DNA from: Streptococcus sp. WM07
GTDB lineage: Bacteria > Bacillota > Bacilli > Lactobacillales > Streptococcaceae
DNA: 54,962 nucleotides
Assembly (NCBI RefSeq): GCF_004570525.1
Contig: NZ_SPPZ01000003.1
Location: 1-54,962 of the forward strand
Reading direction: 5' to 3'
The position numbers and the translations under genes are program-made. The notes below the pieces were generated by a model. It searched no databases. It was not told where the DNA came from and saw only the letters and a list, made by a program, of their open reading frames with translations. Numbering within the stretch: position 1 is the stretch's first letter; each line of letters begins with the position of its first letter. Below, in pieces: positions 17,199-25,506 of the stretch.

Positions 17199-18860
17199 AT
17201 GTCAGACATTAAGATTACGGCTCTTGGCGGAGTTCGTGAGAATGGAAAAAACTTTTATTGGGCAGAAATTGATGAAGCAATCTTCATTTTGGATGCCGGT
17301 CTTAAATACCCAGAAAACGAGCAACTTGGGGTGGATGTGGTGATTCCTAATTTAGATTATTTGATTGATAATCGTGATCGTATTGCTGGGGTCTTTCTAA
17401 CTCATGGCCATGCAGATGCGATTGGTGCCCTTCCCTACCTTCTAGCGGAAGTTCAGGTACCTGTTTTTGGTTCTGAGTTGACCATTGAGTTGGCGAAGCT
17501 TTTTGTGAAGCGCAATGATCGTGTTAAGAAATTCAATGATTACCATGTTATTGATGAGGACACCGAGATTGATTTTGGTCAAGCAACAGTATCTTTCTTC
17601 CGAACTACTCACTCTATTCCTGAGAGTTTGGGAGTTGTTTTGAAGACAGATCAAGGTCAGATTGTGTATACAGGAGACTTTAAATTTGACCAAGCGGCAA
17701 GTCCAGCTTATGCGACTGATTTTAGTCGGTTAGCAGAAATTGGTAAAGAAGGGGTCTTGGCCCTTTTAAGTGATTCCGCTAATGCGGATTCTAGTATGCA
17801 AGTGGCAAGTTATAGTGAGGTTGGGGAAGAGATTTCCCAGACCATCGCGGATTGGGAAGGGCGGATTATTGTCGCAGCGGTTGCTAGTAATCTTTCTCGG
17901 ATCCAGCAAGTTTTTGATGCCGCTGTTGCAACCGATCGCAAGGTTGTCTTGACTGGTTTTGACATTGAAAATATTGTCCGAACAGCGATTCGCTTGAAAA
18001 AATTGACCTTGGAAGATGGCAATGTGTTGATCAAGCCGAAGGATATGGGACAATATGCTCCAGAAGAATTAATTATTCTGGAAACTGGACGTATGGGAGA
18101 ACCAATCAATGGTCTTCAAAAAATGGCTCAGGGTCGTCACCGGTATGTTGAAATTACAGATGGAGATTTGGTCTATATTGTTACCACCCCGTCTGTAGCC
18201 AAGGAAGCAGTTGTAGCCCGTGTTGAAAATATGATTTACCAGGCAGGTGGGGTTGTTCGTTTGATTACCCAAAACTTACGCGTATCTGGTCATGCGAACT
18301 CTCGAGACCTACAACTAATGCTTAGCCTCTTGAAACCCCGTTACCTCTTCCCTGTTCAAGGGGAGTACCGCGATTTGATTGCCCATGCCAAAGCAGCCAT
18401 GGAATTGGGGATGTCATCCGATACTATTTTCCTTATGAAAAAGGGAGATCAAATGGAATGGGACGGTCAAGGCTTTGTCTTTGCAGGATCTGTCCCAGCC
18501 GCAGACGTCTTGATTGACGGAAACGCCATTGGGGATGTTGGCAATGTGGTTCTTCGAGACCGTAAGGTTTTATCCGAAGATGGAATTTTTATTGTCGCCA
18601 TTACGGTCAATCGTAAACAGAAGAAGATTGTAGCCAAGGCTAAAGTACATACCCGTGGTTTTGTCTATGTTAAGAAAAGTCGGGATATTCTACGGGAATC
18701 TGCTGATTTGGTTAACCAAACGGTTGAAGAATATCTTAGCCAACCCAATTTTGATTGGGCTGAATTAAAAGGAGCGGTACGGGATAACCTCTCTAAGTAT
18801 CTCTTTGAACAAAGCAAGCGCCGTCCAGCGGTCTTGCCAGTTGTGATGGAAGTGAAATAG
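17199..18860 (+). CDS. rnjB: Ribonuclease J2
   Basis: Metallo-beta-lactamase/beta-CASP ribonuclease, partner of RNase J1 in mRNA decay and RNA maturation. It has 553 residues from the ATG at 17199, which follows AAAGGAGG; an upstream in-frame ATG at 17172 has no such site. The start, MSDIKITALGGVRENGKNFY, and the long match to streptococcal J2 are clear. The metal site reads THGHADAIG (His69, His71, Asp73), with Ala74 where J1 has His. This loss of a metal ligand is typical of streptococcal J2 and means weaker catalytic activity. The beta-CASP region (about 200-380) has the QNLRVSGHANSRDL motif, and a C-terminal domain follows. The estA-like gene begins 10 bases later. Confidence 0.95.
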   Translation: MSDIKITALGGVRENGKNFYWAEIDEAIFILDAGLKYPENEQLGVDVVIPNLDYLIDNRDRIAGVFLTHGHADAIGALPYLLAEVQVPVFGSELTIELAKLFVKRNDRVKKFNDYHVIDEDTEIDFGQATVSFFRTTHSIPESLGVVLKTDQGQIVYTGDFKFDQAASPAYATDFSRLAEIGKEGVLALLSDSANADSSMQVASYSEVGEEISQTIADWEGRIIVAAVASNLSRIQQVFDAAVATDRKVVLTGFDIENIVRTAIRLKKLTLEDGNVLIKPKDMGQYAPEELIILETGRMGEPINGLQKMAQGRHRYVEITDGDLVYIVTTPSVAKEAVVARVENMIYQAGGVVRLITQNLRVSGHANSRDLQLMLSLLKPRYLFPVQGEYRDLIAHAKAAMELGMSSDTIFLMKKGDQMEWDGQGFVFAGSVPAADVLIDGNAIGDVGNVVLRDRKVLSEDGIFIVAITVNRKQKKIVAKAKVHTRGFVYVKKSRDILRESADLVNQTVEEYLSQPNFDWAELKGAVRDNLSKYLFEQSKRRPAVLPVVMEVK

Positions 18861-18870
18861 GAGAGCTTGC

Positions 18871-19647
18871 GTGGCACTATTGAATTTTCAATATAGATCT
18901 GAAGTATTGTCTATGAGTGTGACGATCAATCTGCTTTACCCAGACGCTGCTTTATGCAATGCCGAGATAGAGGACATTCCAGTCCTCTATCTTTTGCATG
19001 GTATGAGTGGAAATGCAGATACTTGGATGCGTCGAACCAGCATTGAGCGTTATGTCAGAAATACGAATGTCATCGTAGTCTTCCCAGATACCCATGATGG
19101 TTGGTACACCAACACACCCTATGGCTATAATTATTTTGACGCCATTGCACTTGAATTACCACAAGTCCTTGCCAACCTCCTTCCGAAGATGAGCCGTAAA
19201 CGGGAGAAGACTTTTGTAGCCGGCTTGTCTATGGGGGGCTATGGGGCTATGAAACTGGCTTTGCAGACCAACCGATTTTCCTATGCCGCTAGTCTGTCAG
19301 GGGCACTGGATTTTCAAGATGTGGAATCGCTCGTAGATGATTTCCGGGGGAGGACTTACTGGCAAGGAGTATTTGGTCAGCAGGTTTTTGACAGGAATCA
19401 CCCTGCTCATCTCGTGAACTGGTTAGAAGAAGCTGATCGAAAAACCAAACTCTTTATCTGGTGTGGGGAACAGGATTTTCTTTTTCCTGCTAATCAACGA
19501 GCTAAACAAATATTCGAACATGCGGAGTTTGATCTAACCTATAGCTCTAGTCCTGGAAAACACGAATGGTATTATTGGGATCAGCAAATCCAAGAAGTTC
19601 TGAAGTGGTTACCCATTGATTACCAAGAAGAAGAGCGCTTGAGTTAA
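18871..19647 (+). CDS. estA: Tributyrin esterase-type alpha/beta hydrolase (EstA-like)
   Basis: Esterase of 258 residues in the esterase D/antigen 85-like alpha/beta hydrolase group. Streptococcal EstA cleaves short-chain acyl esters and can deacetylate sugars. The sequence shows the oxyanion region LYLLHGMSGNADTWMRRTS and the nucleophile elbow VAGLSMGGYGAMKLAL with its Ser. The catalytic Asp lies near DFLFPANQR and the His in SPGKHEWYYWD. It starts with GTG at 18871 behind AGGAG, only 10 bases after rnjB, so the two genes are co-transcribed. No signal peptide, hence cytoplasmic. Confidence 0.87.
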   Translation: MALLNFQYRSEVLSMSVTINLLYPDAALCNAEIEDIPVLYLLHGMSGNADTWMRRTSIERYVRNTNVIVVFPDTHDGWYTNTPYGYNYFDAIALELPQVLANLLPKMSRKREKTFVAGLSMGGYGAMKLALQTNRFSYAASLSGALDFQDVESLVDDFRGRTYWQGVFGQQVFDRNHPAHLVNWLEEADRKTKLFIWCGEQDFLFPANQRAKQIFEHAEFDLTYSSSPGKHEWYYWDQQIQEVLKWLPIDYQEEERLS

Positions 19648-19698
19648 GCTATTTTTTAGCCTCCTTCTTTATACTAGAGAGCCTAAGGAGGTGGAAAT

Positions 19699-20376
19699 TT
19701 GTTTCTTATTCGTTTTATTTTGAGAGTTATCTCTACTGTTTTCCACTTGATTTTTTCTTTGATGAAGCTAGTTGTGTGGACTATTAGTCTAGCGCTCCTC
19801 CTTCTTTTTGTGGGACAATGGGTTACAGGTGGGCAATTACCTGTAGCTAGTTATTTGACAGAGCTTCCCCAACGTTTTTTGAGCAATCCAACTCAAATTC
19901 CTACAGATTTGACCAATTCTAATTCAGATGAACGTCATCGATGGGATCAAAATCAGGCCTTGGTCTATATTTCTACAGAAGATAGTACGATGGTATCTGC
20001 CTATCGTGACGCCATGCGTCAGTGGAATCAAACAGGGGTATTCCAGTTTATTGAAACTGACGATGCTAGTCTGGCGCAAATTGAAGCTGATGTTTACAGT
20101 GATTCTCAGGTTTCAGCAGCGGGAGAAACCGAATCCCAAACCAATGTTTTAACCAATCGTCTAAACAAGGCTAAGGTAGGACTCAATGCCCATTATCTTT
20201 CCAATCCCTATTATGGCTACAGCTATGAACGGGTAGTCAATACAGCTGCCCATGAATTAGGCCATGCTATCGGATTGGACCATACGGACGAAGAATCCGT
20301 CATGCAACCGGCAGGCTCCTTTTATTCCATTCAAGCTAGGGATATTGAGGTAGTCCGCCAGCTTTATCAAGATTAA
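19699..20376 (+). CDS. Matrixin-like zinc metalloprotease, membrane-anchored
   Basis: A 225-residue protein with a hydrophobic N-terminal helix (residues about 5-42) and a C-terminal protease domain. The zinc motif is AAHELGHAIGLDH, with His185, His189 and His195 as ligands and Glu186 as the general base. The Met-turn SVMQP (Met202) follows, so the metzincin/matrixin layout is complete. Protease outside the membrane; its target is unknown. It starts with TTG at 19699 behind a strong AAGGAGGTG. A TATACT box near 19669-19674 could be its promoter, and a terminator follows the stop. Such matrixins are common but uncharacterised in streptococci. Confidence 0.85.
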   Translation: MFLIRFILRVISTVFHLIFSLMKLVVWTISLALLLLFVGQWVTGGQLPVASYLTELPQRFLSNPTQIPTDLTNSNSDERHRWDQNQALVYISTEDSTMVSAYRDAMRQWNQTGVFQFIETDDASLAQIEADVYSDSQVSAAGETESQTNVLTNRLNKAKVGLNAHYLSNPYYGYSYERVVNTAAHELGHAIGLDHTDEESVMQPAGSFYSIQARDIEVVRQLYQD

Positions 20377-20386
20377 AGATAGATCG

Positions 20387-20412
20387 ACCTGGGAAAAGCT
20401 CCCAGGTTTTTT
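20387..20412 (+). terminator. Intrinsic terminator after the matrixin gene
   Basis: ACCTGGG (20387-20393), 7-base loop, CCCAGGT (20401-20407) and a T-run. Confidence 0.85.
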
Positions 20413-20444
20413 GATGGTGAAACATGCATTATTCGTTCAATGTA

Positions 20445-20473
20445 TTGACAGTAACCGAATTTTTGTGTAGAAT
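20445..20473 (+). promoter_or_regulatory. Promoter of the relB-yafQ toxin-antitoxin operon
   Basis: TTGACA (20445-20450), 17-bp spacer, TAGAAT (20468-20473): strong sigma-A promoter 23 bases before the antitoxin start. Confidence 0.8.
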
Positions 20474-20496
20474 TATAAATAAAGGAGAGTGGTAGT

Positions 20497-20769
20497 ATGG
20501 CAACAACAAATTTAAATATTCGAGCAGATAAAGAGATTAAAGAAAAAGCAGATCAAGTATTTGGAGAGTTAGGGTTAACGATGACTGCGGCTATAAATCT
20601 TTTCTTACGTGCTAGTATTCGGGAAAACGGAATTCCATTTGAATTAAAATTAGACAAACCCAATTATAAAACTAGACTTGCTATCGAGGAAGGGAGACGA
20701 ATTGCGGAAGATTCATCTGTAGAAGGGTATCACTCAATTCAGGATTTAAAAACGGCATTAGAAATATAA
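20497..20769 (+). CDS. relB: RelB/DinJ-family antitoxin
   Basis: A 90-residue antitoxin with an N-terminal ribbon-helix-helix (TTNLNIRADKEIKEKADQVF, then LGLTMTAAINLFLRASIR) of the RelB/DinJ family. It should bind its own promoter and neutralise the YafQ-type toxin encoded next. Behind AAAGGAG. The stop codon overlaps the toxin start (TAATG), so translation is coupled. The operon sits in an accessory patch and may have been acquired horizontally. Confidence 0.9.
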   Translation: MATTNLNIRADKEIKEKADQVFGELGLTMTAAINLFLRASIRENGIPFELKLDKPNYKTRLAIEEGRRIAEDSSVEGYHSIQDLKTALEI

Positions 20770-21047
20770 TGAAATATGAGATTCGATTTACCAGTCGCTT
20801 TAAAAAAGATATAAAACTTGCAAAACGTCAGGGAAAAGATTTAGATAAGTTATTTCAAATTGTTGAGCAGTTAGCCAATGGCGAAACACTGGAAGAAAAA
20901 TATCGGGATCATTCTTTGTCTGGGAATTATAGTGGAACTAGAGAGTGTCATATTGAACCAGATTGGTTATTAATTTACGAAATTATTGAAGATGTCTTAG
21001 TCCTATCTTTACAGAGAATTGGTTCGCATTCTGACTTGTTTAAATAA
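20769..21047 (+). CDS. yafQ: YafQ-family mRNA interferase toxin
   Basis: Ribosome-dependent endoribonuclease toxin of the RelE superfamily (92 residues). All residues matching the E. coli YafQ active site are present: His48, His61, Asp65, Trp66 (in TRECHIEPDWLLIYE) and His87 (GSHSDLF). The toxin therefore looks intact. Coupled to the antitoxin through TAATG overlap and driven by the strong promoter at 20445-20473. The presence of a full active site argues that the pair is functional. Confidence 0.9.
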   Translation: MKYEIRFTSRFKKDIKLAKRQGKDLDKLFQIVEQLANGETLEEKYRDHSLSGNYSGTRECHIEPDWLLIYEIIEDVLVLSLQRIGSHSDLFK

Positions 21048-21541
21048 AGTTTTTCAACTGGTGATATATATTTGAATATAGCAGAATAAAGTTTGATATT
21101 TAATAACATATGATGAGTTTTGATAGAGAAATTATCGAAGAAAAAAGAGTTTTAAAGGCTTTGGGCCTGTCTAGAACTAAGTTTTTAAATATTATTACAG
21201 AAAATTTGAAGATTTCTAACCAACAACCTTTCAAATATAATGGTCGTGGTAGTTATGCTTTAAAGGAAGGTCAGCCTTTTTTTAATCTAAGTTCAGGGAC
21301 AATCCTCGCCCCCGATAAGTCAATGTTTATTGGATTATCATCTAATGCTGTACAATTCGAGAAGCCGATTGGAGGAGATATTGAGGTTACTGTAGAACAG
21401 CATCAATCATTGGAAGAAAGAAGGAGCTCTCGATATCGCGATTTTATCCCAATTGGTTATTCTAGTAAATTAAACTGGAGGAAAGGTCATATTTTATTTG
21501 CTTGGCTGGTTGATAGGTATTTTTATAAAGTTTCTTTTAAT

Positions 21542-21983
21542 AGACTTCCTGCGAAACAAGGATATGATAAAATAGAAGCATGAATTATGAATCCAGTAAA
21601 AAAACTTTCCGACTTACGCTTTAAACGCCTAGTTGGTGTTGAGAGAAGAACTTTTGACAAAATGCTAGAAATCTTGACAGTTGCTTATCAAGCTAAACAC
21701 TCTAAAGGTGGTCGAACTCCAAAAATGAGTTTAGAAGATATCCTAATAGCTACTCTTCAATACCTACGTGAATATCGTACTTATGAACAAATTGCAGCTG
21801 ATTTTGGTGTACATGAAAGCAACCTTATTCGTCGTAGTCATTGGGTTGAAGAAGTCTTAGTTCAAAGTGTTTAACATATTTTCAACAACTTACCGCAATC
21901 GTAAGAAACGATTTGGTTTAAGAATGAACTTGATTGCTGGTATTATCAATTTTGAAAGGCTATAAACGTTTCGCGGGAAGTCT
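21542..21983 (+). mobile_element. Internally deleted IS5-family (IS1381-like) element
   Basis: Terminal inverted repeats AGACTTCCTGCGAAAC (21542-21557) and GTTTCGCGGGAAGTCT (21968-21983), with one mismatch. AAT directly flanks each end (21539-21541 and 21984-21986), a 3-bp target duplication that fits IS5-type elements. Inside are the first transposase ORF and, after a deletion, the last codons of the second. At 442 bp the element is about half of a usual IS1381-type copy and cannot move by itself, although a full copy could act on its ends. Confidence 0.85.
21587..21965 (+). pseudogene. Remnant of an IS1381-type transposase
   Basis: From 21587 the frame gives LSDLRFKRLVGVERRTFDKM and ILIATLQYLREYRTYEQIAA, the N-terminal part (DUF4096-like) of IS5-type transposases, to a stop at 21874. 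In a shifted frame 21875-21965 gives STTYRNRRKRFGLRMNLIAG and ends at a TAA, the C-terminal end of the second ORF. The catalytic middle is missing. An ATG at 21580 would start MNYESSKK in a frame that breaks at a run of seven A residues, so a one-base slip there may also have occurred. Confidence 0.8.
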
Positions 21984-22262
21984 AATCAGTCTGAGAAAAG
22001 AATGATGTATTTTACTCAATCGAAATGGTCTAATGAACCAATAAATAAGCGAGCAGATGAAGTTTATAATCAATTTTATTATGAACAAAAACTACAAAAG
22101 TTGCTATCGGAAGATGAAGTTCAATTTGGGAGATTTCGATATTCGGTACAATTAATCTATGTAGAATGTAACGAGGTAGCAATAGCTACCCATATGCAAT
22201 TAATAACTGACAATAAAGACATCTATTTTAATGTAATCATTCCGAATATTGAATTAAACTAG

Positions 22263-22377
22263 AATGCTATTCGGATTATTAAGTACCAATATAATTTGTA
22301 AGGGATTTTAAAAACAATTTCTTTTGTAAAACTAAATTTAAAGATGGAGTGTGTTTATAACCATTTATTGAACTCAA
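22263..22377. other. AT-rich spacer without a recognisable feature
   Basis: Between the disrupted nuclease-like gene and the 131-bp element. I see no ORF, promoter or repeat that I can support. Confidence 0.5.
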
Positions 22378-22508
22378 GAGGCTGGGCAAAAAGCCTTCGA
22401 AATAGAAAACAGCTTAGAATTACGTTATTAAAAACGTTGATTCTAAGCTGTTTTCTATTTATTCAAATTTCAAGCTAAGCCAGAAATTGCTAGTTTTTGC
22501 CCAGTCTC
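22378..22508. repeat. 131-bp inverted-repeat element with nested palindrome (MITE-like)
   Basis: The outer ends GAGGCTGGGCAAAAA (22378-22392) and TTTTTGCCCAGTCTC (22494-22508) pair at 14 of 15 positions. An inner perfect inverted repeat has 21-base arms at 22400-22420 and 22440-22460 with a 19-base loop. The element lies directly upstream of the ABC-F gene and ends close to its promoter. Such GAGACTGGGCAAAA-type ends recur between streptococcal genes. It could be a MITE or a strong terminator or insulator. I see no clear target duplication. Confidence 0.7.
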
Positions 22509-22520
22509 TTTATGGCTTTT

Positions 22521-22529
22521 TGCTATAAT
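22521..22529 (+). promoter_or_regulatory. Extended -10 promoter of a probably leaderless ABC-F gene
   Basis: TGCTATAAT (TATAAT at 22524-22529). The first in-frame ATG of the ABC-F protein is at 22536, 6 bases after the -10 box, where transcription is expected to begin. No Shine-Dalgarno sequence precedes it. Confidence 0.65.
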
Positions 22530-22535
22530 AGTCTT

Positions 22536-24428
22536 ATGATTATTATGCAAGCGAGTAAGGTGGAGCGCTCCTTTGCGGGAGACGTTCTCTTTCAAAATAT
22601 TACCTTTCAGATTGGTGACCGTGACCGGATTGCCCTTGTGGGGCGTAATGGTGCCGGTAAGTCGACTTTGTTAAAAATTTTAGTAGGGGTGGAGGAGGCG
22701 ACCTCGGGTGAGATTAGTCGTAAAAAGGACTTGTCCCTCTCCTACCTGTCTCAGTCATCTTCCTTGGATTCCAACTTGTCTATCTATGATGAAATGCTGA
22801 AGGTTTTTGACAACCTGCGACAGGATGATCAAACACTACGAGAACTGGAAGCTGAGATGGGGCAGGTGACAGGAGCAGAACTAGCTTCTTTAATGAGCCG
22901 TTATGATCAGCTGTCGGAGAGTTTTCGTCAAGCGGGTGGATTTCAGTATGAGGCCAAGATTCGCTCCATCCTGAATGGTTTTCAATTTGATGAGGGCATG
23001 TGGTCCATGCCCATTTCGGATTTATCTGGCGGGCAGAAAACGCGTTTAGCTTTAGCCAAGATGTTGCTAGAAGAGCCTCAGCTCTTGGTGTTGGACGAGC
23101 CCACTAATCACTTGGATATTGAGACGATTGCTTGGCTAGAAAATTACTTGACCAATTACCAAGGCGCCCTTTTGATTGTCAGTCATGACCGTTATTTCTT
23201 GGATAAGGTGGCGAATATCACTTGGGATTTGCGACCAAATTCCTTGGATCGTTATGTTGGAAATTACACGAAGTTTGTACAAGAAAAAGCTCAAAGATTA
23301 GAAACTCAACGCAAGGAATATGAGAAGCAGCAGAAGGAAATTGCTGCCTTAGAGGACTTCGTGGCTAAAAATCTGGTACGAGCCTCAACTACCAAAAGGG
23401 CCCAGTCTCGTCGAAAAAAATTAGAAAAAATGGATCGACTGGAAAAACCTGGTGGTCAGGAAAAAGCGGCGACAATCGCTTTTCCCATTGAACGTCCGTC
23501 CGGAAATGTGGTCTTGACGGTGGAGGAAGCAGCCATTGGGTATGAGGGACAAGTCTTGTCTCAGCCTATTTCCTTAGATTTGCGGAAATATACAGCTATT
23601 GCAGTCGTTGGCCCGAATGGTGTTGGTAAGACAACCTTCTTAAAATCGTTAAAGGGAGATTTACCGTTTATTCAGGGGCAAGCACGTCTGGGAACCAATG
23701 TTGATTTTGGCTACTATGATCAGAATCAGGAAACCTTGAGTGCTCGGAATACAGTCTTAGATGAGCTGTGGAATGATTTTCCTCAAAGTCCAGAATTAGA
23801 AATTCGCAACCGTCTGGGTTCTTTCCTTTTTTCTGGGGATGATGTTCAGAAAACGATTGGTATGCTTTCTGGTGGAGAGCGTTCCCGTCTGCTCTTGGCC
23901 AAACTCTCTATGGAGAAAAATAATTTCCTAGTCCTAGATGAACCGACTAACCATTTGGATATCGAGAGCAAAGAGGCCTTGGAACAGGCATTGATTGATT
24001 TTGAGGGAACCTTGCTTTTTGTGAGTCATGACCGTTATTTCATCAATCGGATTGCAGACCAGGTGCTGGAGTTAAGCCCCGAAGGTTCCCGACTTTTTCT
24101 TGGAGATTATGATTACTATCTTGAGAAGAAAAAGGAATTGGAGGAGTTGGCACAAGAAACTGAGCCTGAGCTTGTCGTGACGAAGGAGTCGAACAATCTT
24201 TCCTATGAGGAGCAAAAGGAGAGTCAAAAGGAAATCCGTCGACGGCAGCGTCGTATTGAAGAATTGGAGCGACAGCTAGAAGAACTAAGTCGCATTCAAA
24301 CTGAGATTCAGGCTAGCATGTTGGCGAGCAATGACCCTGATCAGCTCATTCAATTGCAAGCAGAATTGGAGCAAGCCCAGGCTGAAGAAGAAGTAGCCTT
24401 GGAAGAATGGGCAGAGTTGGAAGAGTAA
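22536..24428 (+). CDS. ABC-F family ATPase (YdiF-type translation factor)
   Basis: Soluble protein with two tandem ABC domains and no membrane part, 630 residues. ABC-F proteins act at the ribosome on stalled or antibiotic-bound complexes. Each domain is complete. The first has Walker A GRNGAGKST and signature LSGGQKTRLA with LVLDEPTNHLDIETI. The second has GPNGVGKTT and LSGGERSRLL with LVLDEPTNHLDIESK. Between them is the basic P-site tRNA interaction linker (about 240-320, with RASTTKRAQSRRKKLEKM), and a charged C-terminal coiled coil follows. The start at 22536 (MIIMQASKV) has no ribosome binding site and may be leaderless. No resistance-type marks are decisive, so a housekeeping role is likely. 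Confidence 0.87.
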   Translation: MIIMQASKVERSFAGDVLFQNITFQIGDRDRIALVGRNGAGKSTLLKILVGVEEATSGEISRKKDLSLSYLSQSSSLDSNLSIYDEMLKVFDNLRQDDQTLRELEAEMGQVTGAELASLMSRYDQLSESFRQAGGFQYEAKIRSILNGFQFDEGMWSMPISDLSGGQKTRLALAKMLLEEPQLLVLDEPTNHLDIETIAWLENYLTNYQGALLIVSHDRYFLDKVANITWDLRPNSLDRYVGNYTKFVQEKAQRLETQRKEYEKQQKEIAALEDFVAKNLVRASTTKRAQSRRKKLEKMDRLEKPGGQEKAATIAFPIERPSGNVVLTVEEAAIGYEGQVLSQPISLDLRKYTAIAVVGPNGVGKTTFLKSLKGDLPFIQGQARLGTNVDFGYYDQNQETLSARNTVLDELWNDFPQSPELEIRNRLGSFLFSGDDVQKTIGMLSGGERSRLLLAKLSMEKNNFLVLDEPTNHLDIESKEALEQALIDFEGTLLFVSHDRYFINRIADQVLELSPEGSRLFLGDYDYYLEKKKELEELAQETEPELVVTKESNNLSYEEQKESQKEIRRRQRRIEELERQLEELSRIQTEIQASMLASNDPDQLIQLQAELEQAQAEEEVALEEWAELEE

Positions 24429-24463
24429 AAAATAACCAGTCGCATTGCGGCTGGTTATTTTTT
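24427..24463. terminator. Bidirectional intrinsic terminator
   Basis: AAAAATAACCAG and its complement CTGGTTATTTTT enclose a GC-rich loop. It is shared by the ABC-F gene on plus and the LapA-domain gene on minus, whose stop lies inside the stem. Confidence 0.9.
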
Positions 24464-24709
24464 AGGTTCGAGTTCTTGTGGTTCTTTGTTGTTTTTCTTC
24501 TTTTCCTTGGTTACTTTTTTACTAGGTCGACTATAGAGTAAAGTAACGAGTGCTCCTAAGATAAAGGAAAAGAGGATGACTAAAATTAAGGGGAGTTGGA
24601 CTTGGGTTACAAGAAGAGAGACTTGCACCTCTTGGATATTGCTAATGGATAGAAGGGCAATGAGCAAGATAGAAATAAGAGAGAGGTAATATCGAAATTT
24701 TGGCTTCAT
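24455..24709 (-). CDS. LapA-domain (DUF1049) membrane protein
   Basis: Small protein of 84 residues with two hydrophobic helices (about 7-22 and 36-60) and a lysine-rich cytoplasmic tail. It matches the LapA (DUF1049) pattern seen in many bacteria. In Gram-positives its job is unknown. It lies 8 bases downstream of gatD on the same strand and ends in the terminator, so it is the last gene of the murT-gatD operon. A link to envelope assembly is an inference from position only. Confidence 0.75.
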   Translation of the reverse strand: MKPKFRYYLSLISILLIALLSISNIQEVQVSLLVTQVQLPLILVILFSFILGALVTLLYSRPSKKVTKEKKKNNKEPQELEPKK

Positions 24710-24717
24710 AAAATCTC

Positions 24718-25506
24718 CTAATTGCTAAATTCAGCCTTAGATTTGGTATCGCTGAATTCTTGGGAAGCTTCAAGGCTGAGAATAGCGTCGAAGTCGGGAA
24801 GTTGGATATCTGGGTATTTTTGCTTGAGAGCAGTAGTAACCATACGATAAGCGAGGTTAGCATTTCGAGAGAGAATAGGGCCGTGGAAATAGGAGCCGTA
24901 GACATTGTGGTAGTGAACCCCTTCTCCTTCTTTACTTTCATTGTTACCATTGCCGTAAATGACTTTGCCGAGAGGTTTTTCGTCATCTGCTAGGAAGGTC
25001 CGTCCTTGATGATTTTCAAATCCATAATAAGTTTCGTTGAATTCTTCATTGTGGATTTTGATGTCTCCGATAAAGCGATTATTCTCTTGGTTTAAGGTGT
25101 AGTGTCCCATAACCCCAATTCCTTCAATCCGCCGTCCACTGGCTTCAATGTAGTATTGGCCTAGGAGTTGGAAACCACCGCAGATGGCTAATAGGACTCC
25201 TTCTTTTTCATGGATAAACTGATCAATTCCTTCTTTTTTGAGGGGCAAATCTTTAGAGACAATTGCTTGTTCATAGTCTTGACCACCGCCAAAGAAAACA
25301 ATGTCATAGTCCTTAGCTGGGAAGGGATCATCCAAGGAAACAATTTCGATTGTTGCAGCAGCTCCTAGTTTTTCGGCGACATATTTCAGCATGAGGATAT
25401 TGCCGTTATCCCCATAGGTATTCATCAAGTCCCCGTAGAGGTGAGCGATTCGAAGCTGATAGGGATAGTTTTGGGTATTTGCGCTTTGCAAAGAAACATA
25501 GGTCAT
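24718..25506 (-). CDS. gatD: Lipid II isoglutaminyl synthase, glutaminase subunit GatD
   Basis: Glutamine amidotransferase (CobB/CobQ-like class I) that supplies ammonia to MurT for amidation of D-Glu in the lipid II stem peptide to D-isoGln. The 262-residue protein has the nucleophile Cys in [15 protein letters not shown] and the catalytic His in [15 protein letters not shown]. Its start overlaps the murT stop in TAATG, so translation is coupled. Essential in streptococci such as S. pneumoniae, where amidation is needed for efficient cross-linking. Confidence 0.93.
   Translation of the reverse strand: MTYVSLQSANTQNYPYQLRIAHLYGDLMNTYGDNGNILMLKYVAEKLGAAATIEIVSLDDPFPAKDYDIVFFGGGQDYEQAIVSKDLPLKKEGIDQFIHEKEGVLLAICGGFQLLGQYYIEASGRRIEGIGVMGHYTLNQENNRFIGDIKIHNEEFNETYYGFENHQGRTFLADDEKPLGKVIYGNGNNESKEGEGVHYHNVYGSYFHGPILSRNANLAYRMVTTALKQKYPDIQLPDFDAILSLEASQEFSDTKSKAEFSN

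Larger units (their letters stand above)
21110..22262 (+). pseudogene. Disrupted gene: putative DNA/RNA non-specific endonuclease-like protein, split by an IS
   Basis: Codons 1-144 (21110-21541) run into the left end of an IS. On the right, codons resume after the IS duplication: CAG TCT GAG AAA AGA, then the in-frame ORF from 22002 to 22262. Removing the IS and one AAT copy restores a continuous 235-residue frame. The joined product has RKGH (with a possible catalytic His), YYEQ, then RFRYSVQLIYV and THMQLITDNKDIYFNV near the end. This layout resembles the end of the DRGH-type NUC endonuclease family (YEN, RYRV, E..P.G..MQ, FNV). No signal peptide is seen and the start has a poor ribosome binding site, so the N-terminus may be incomplete. 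The left half now ends in RLPAKQGYDKIEA, encoded by the IS. Confidence 0.6.
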
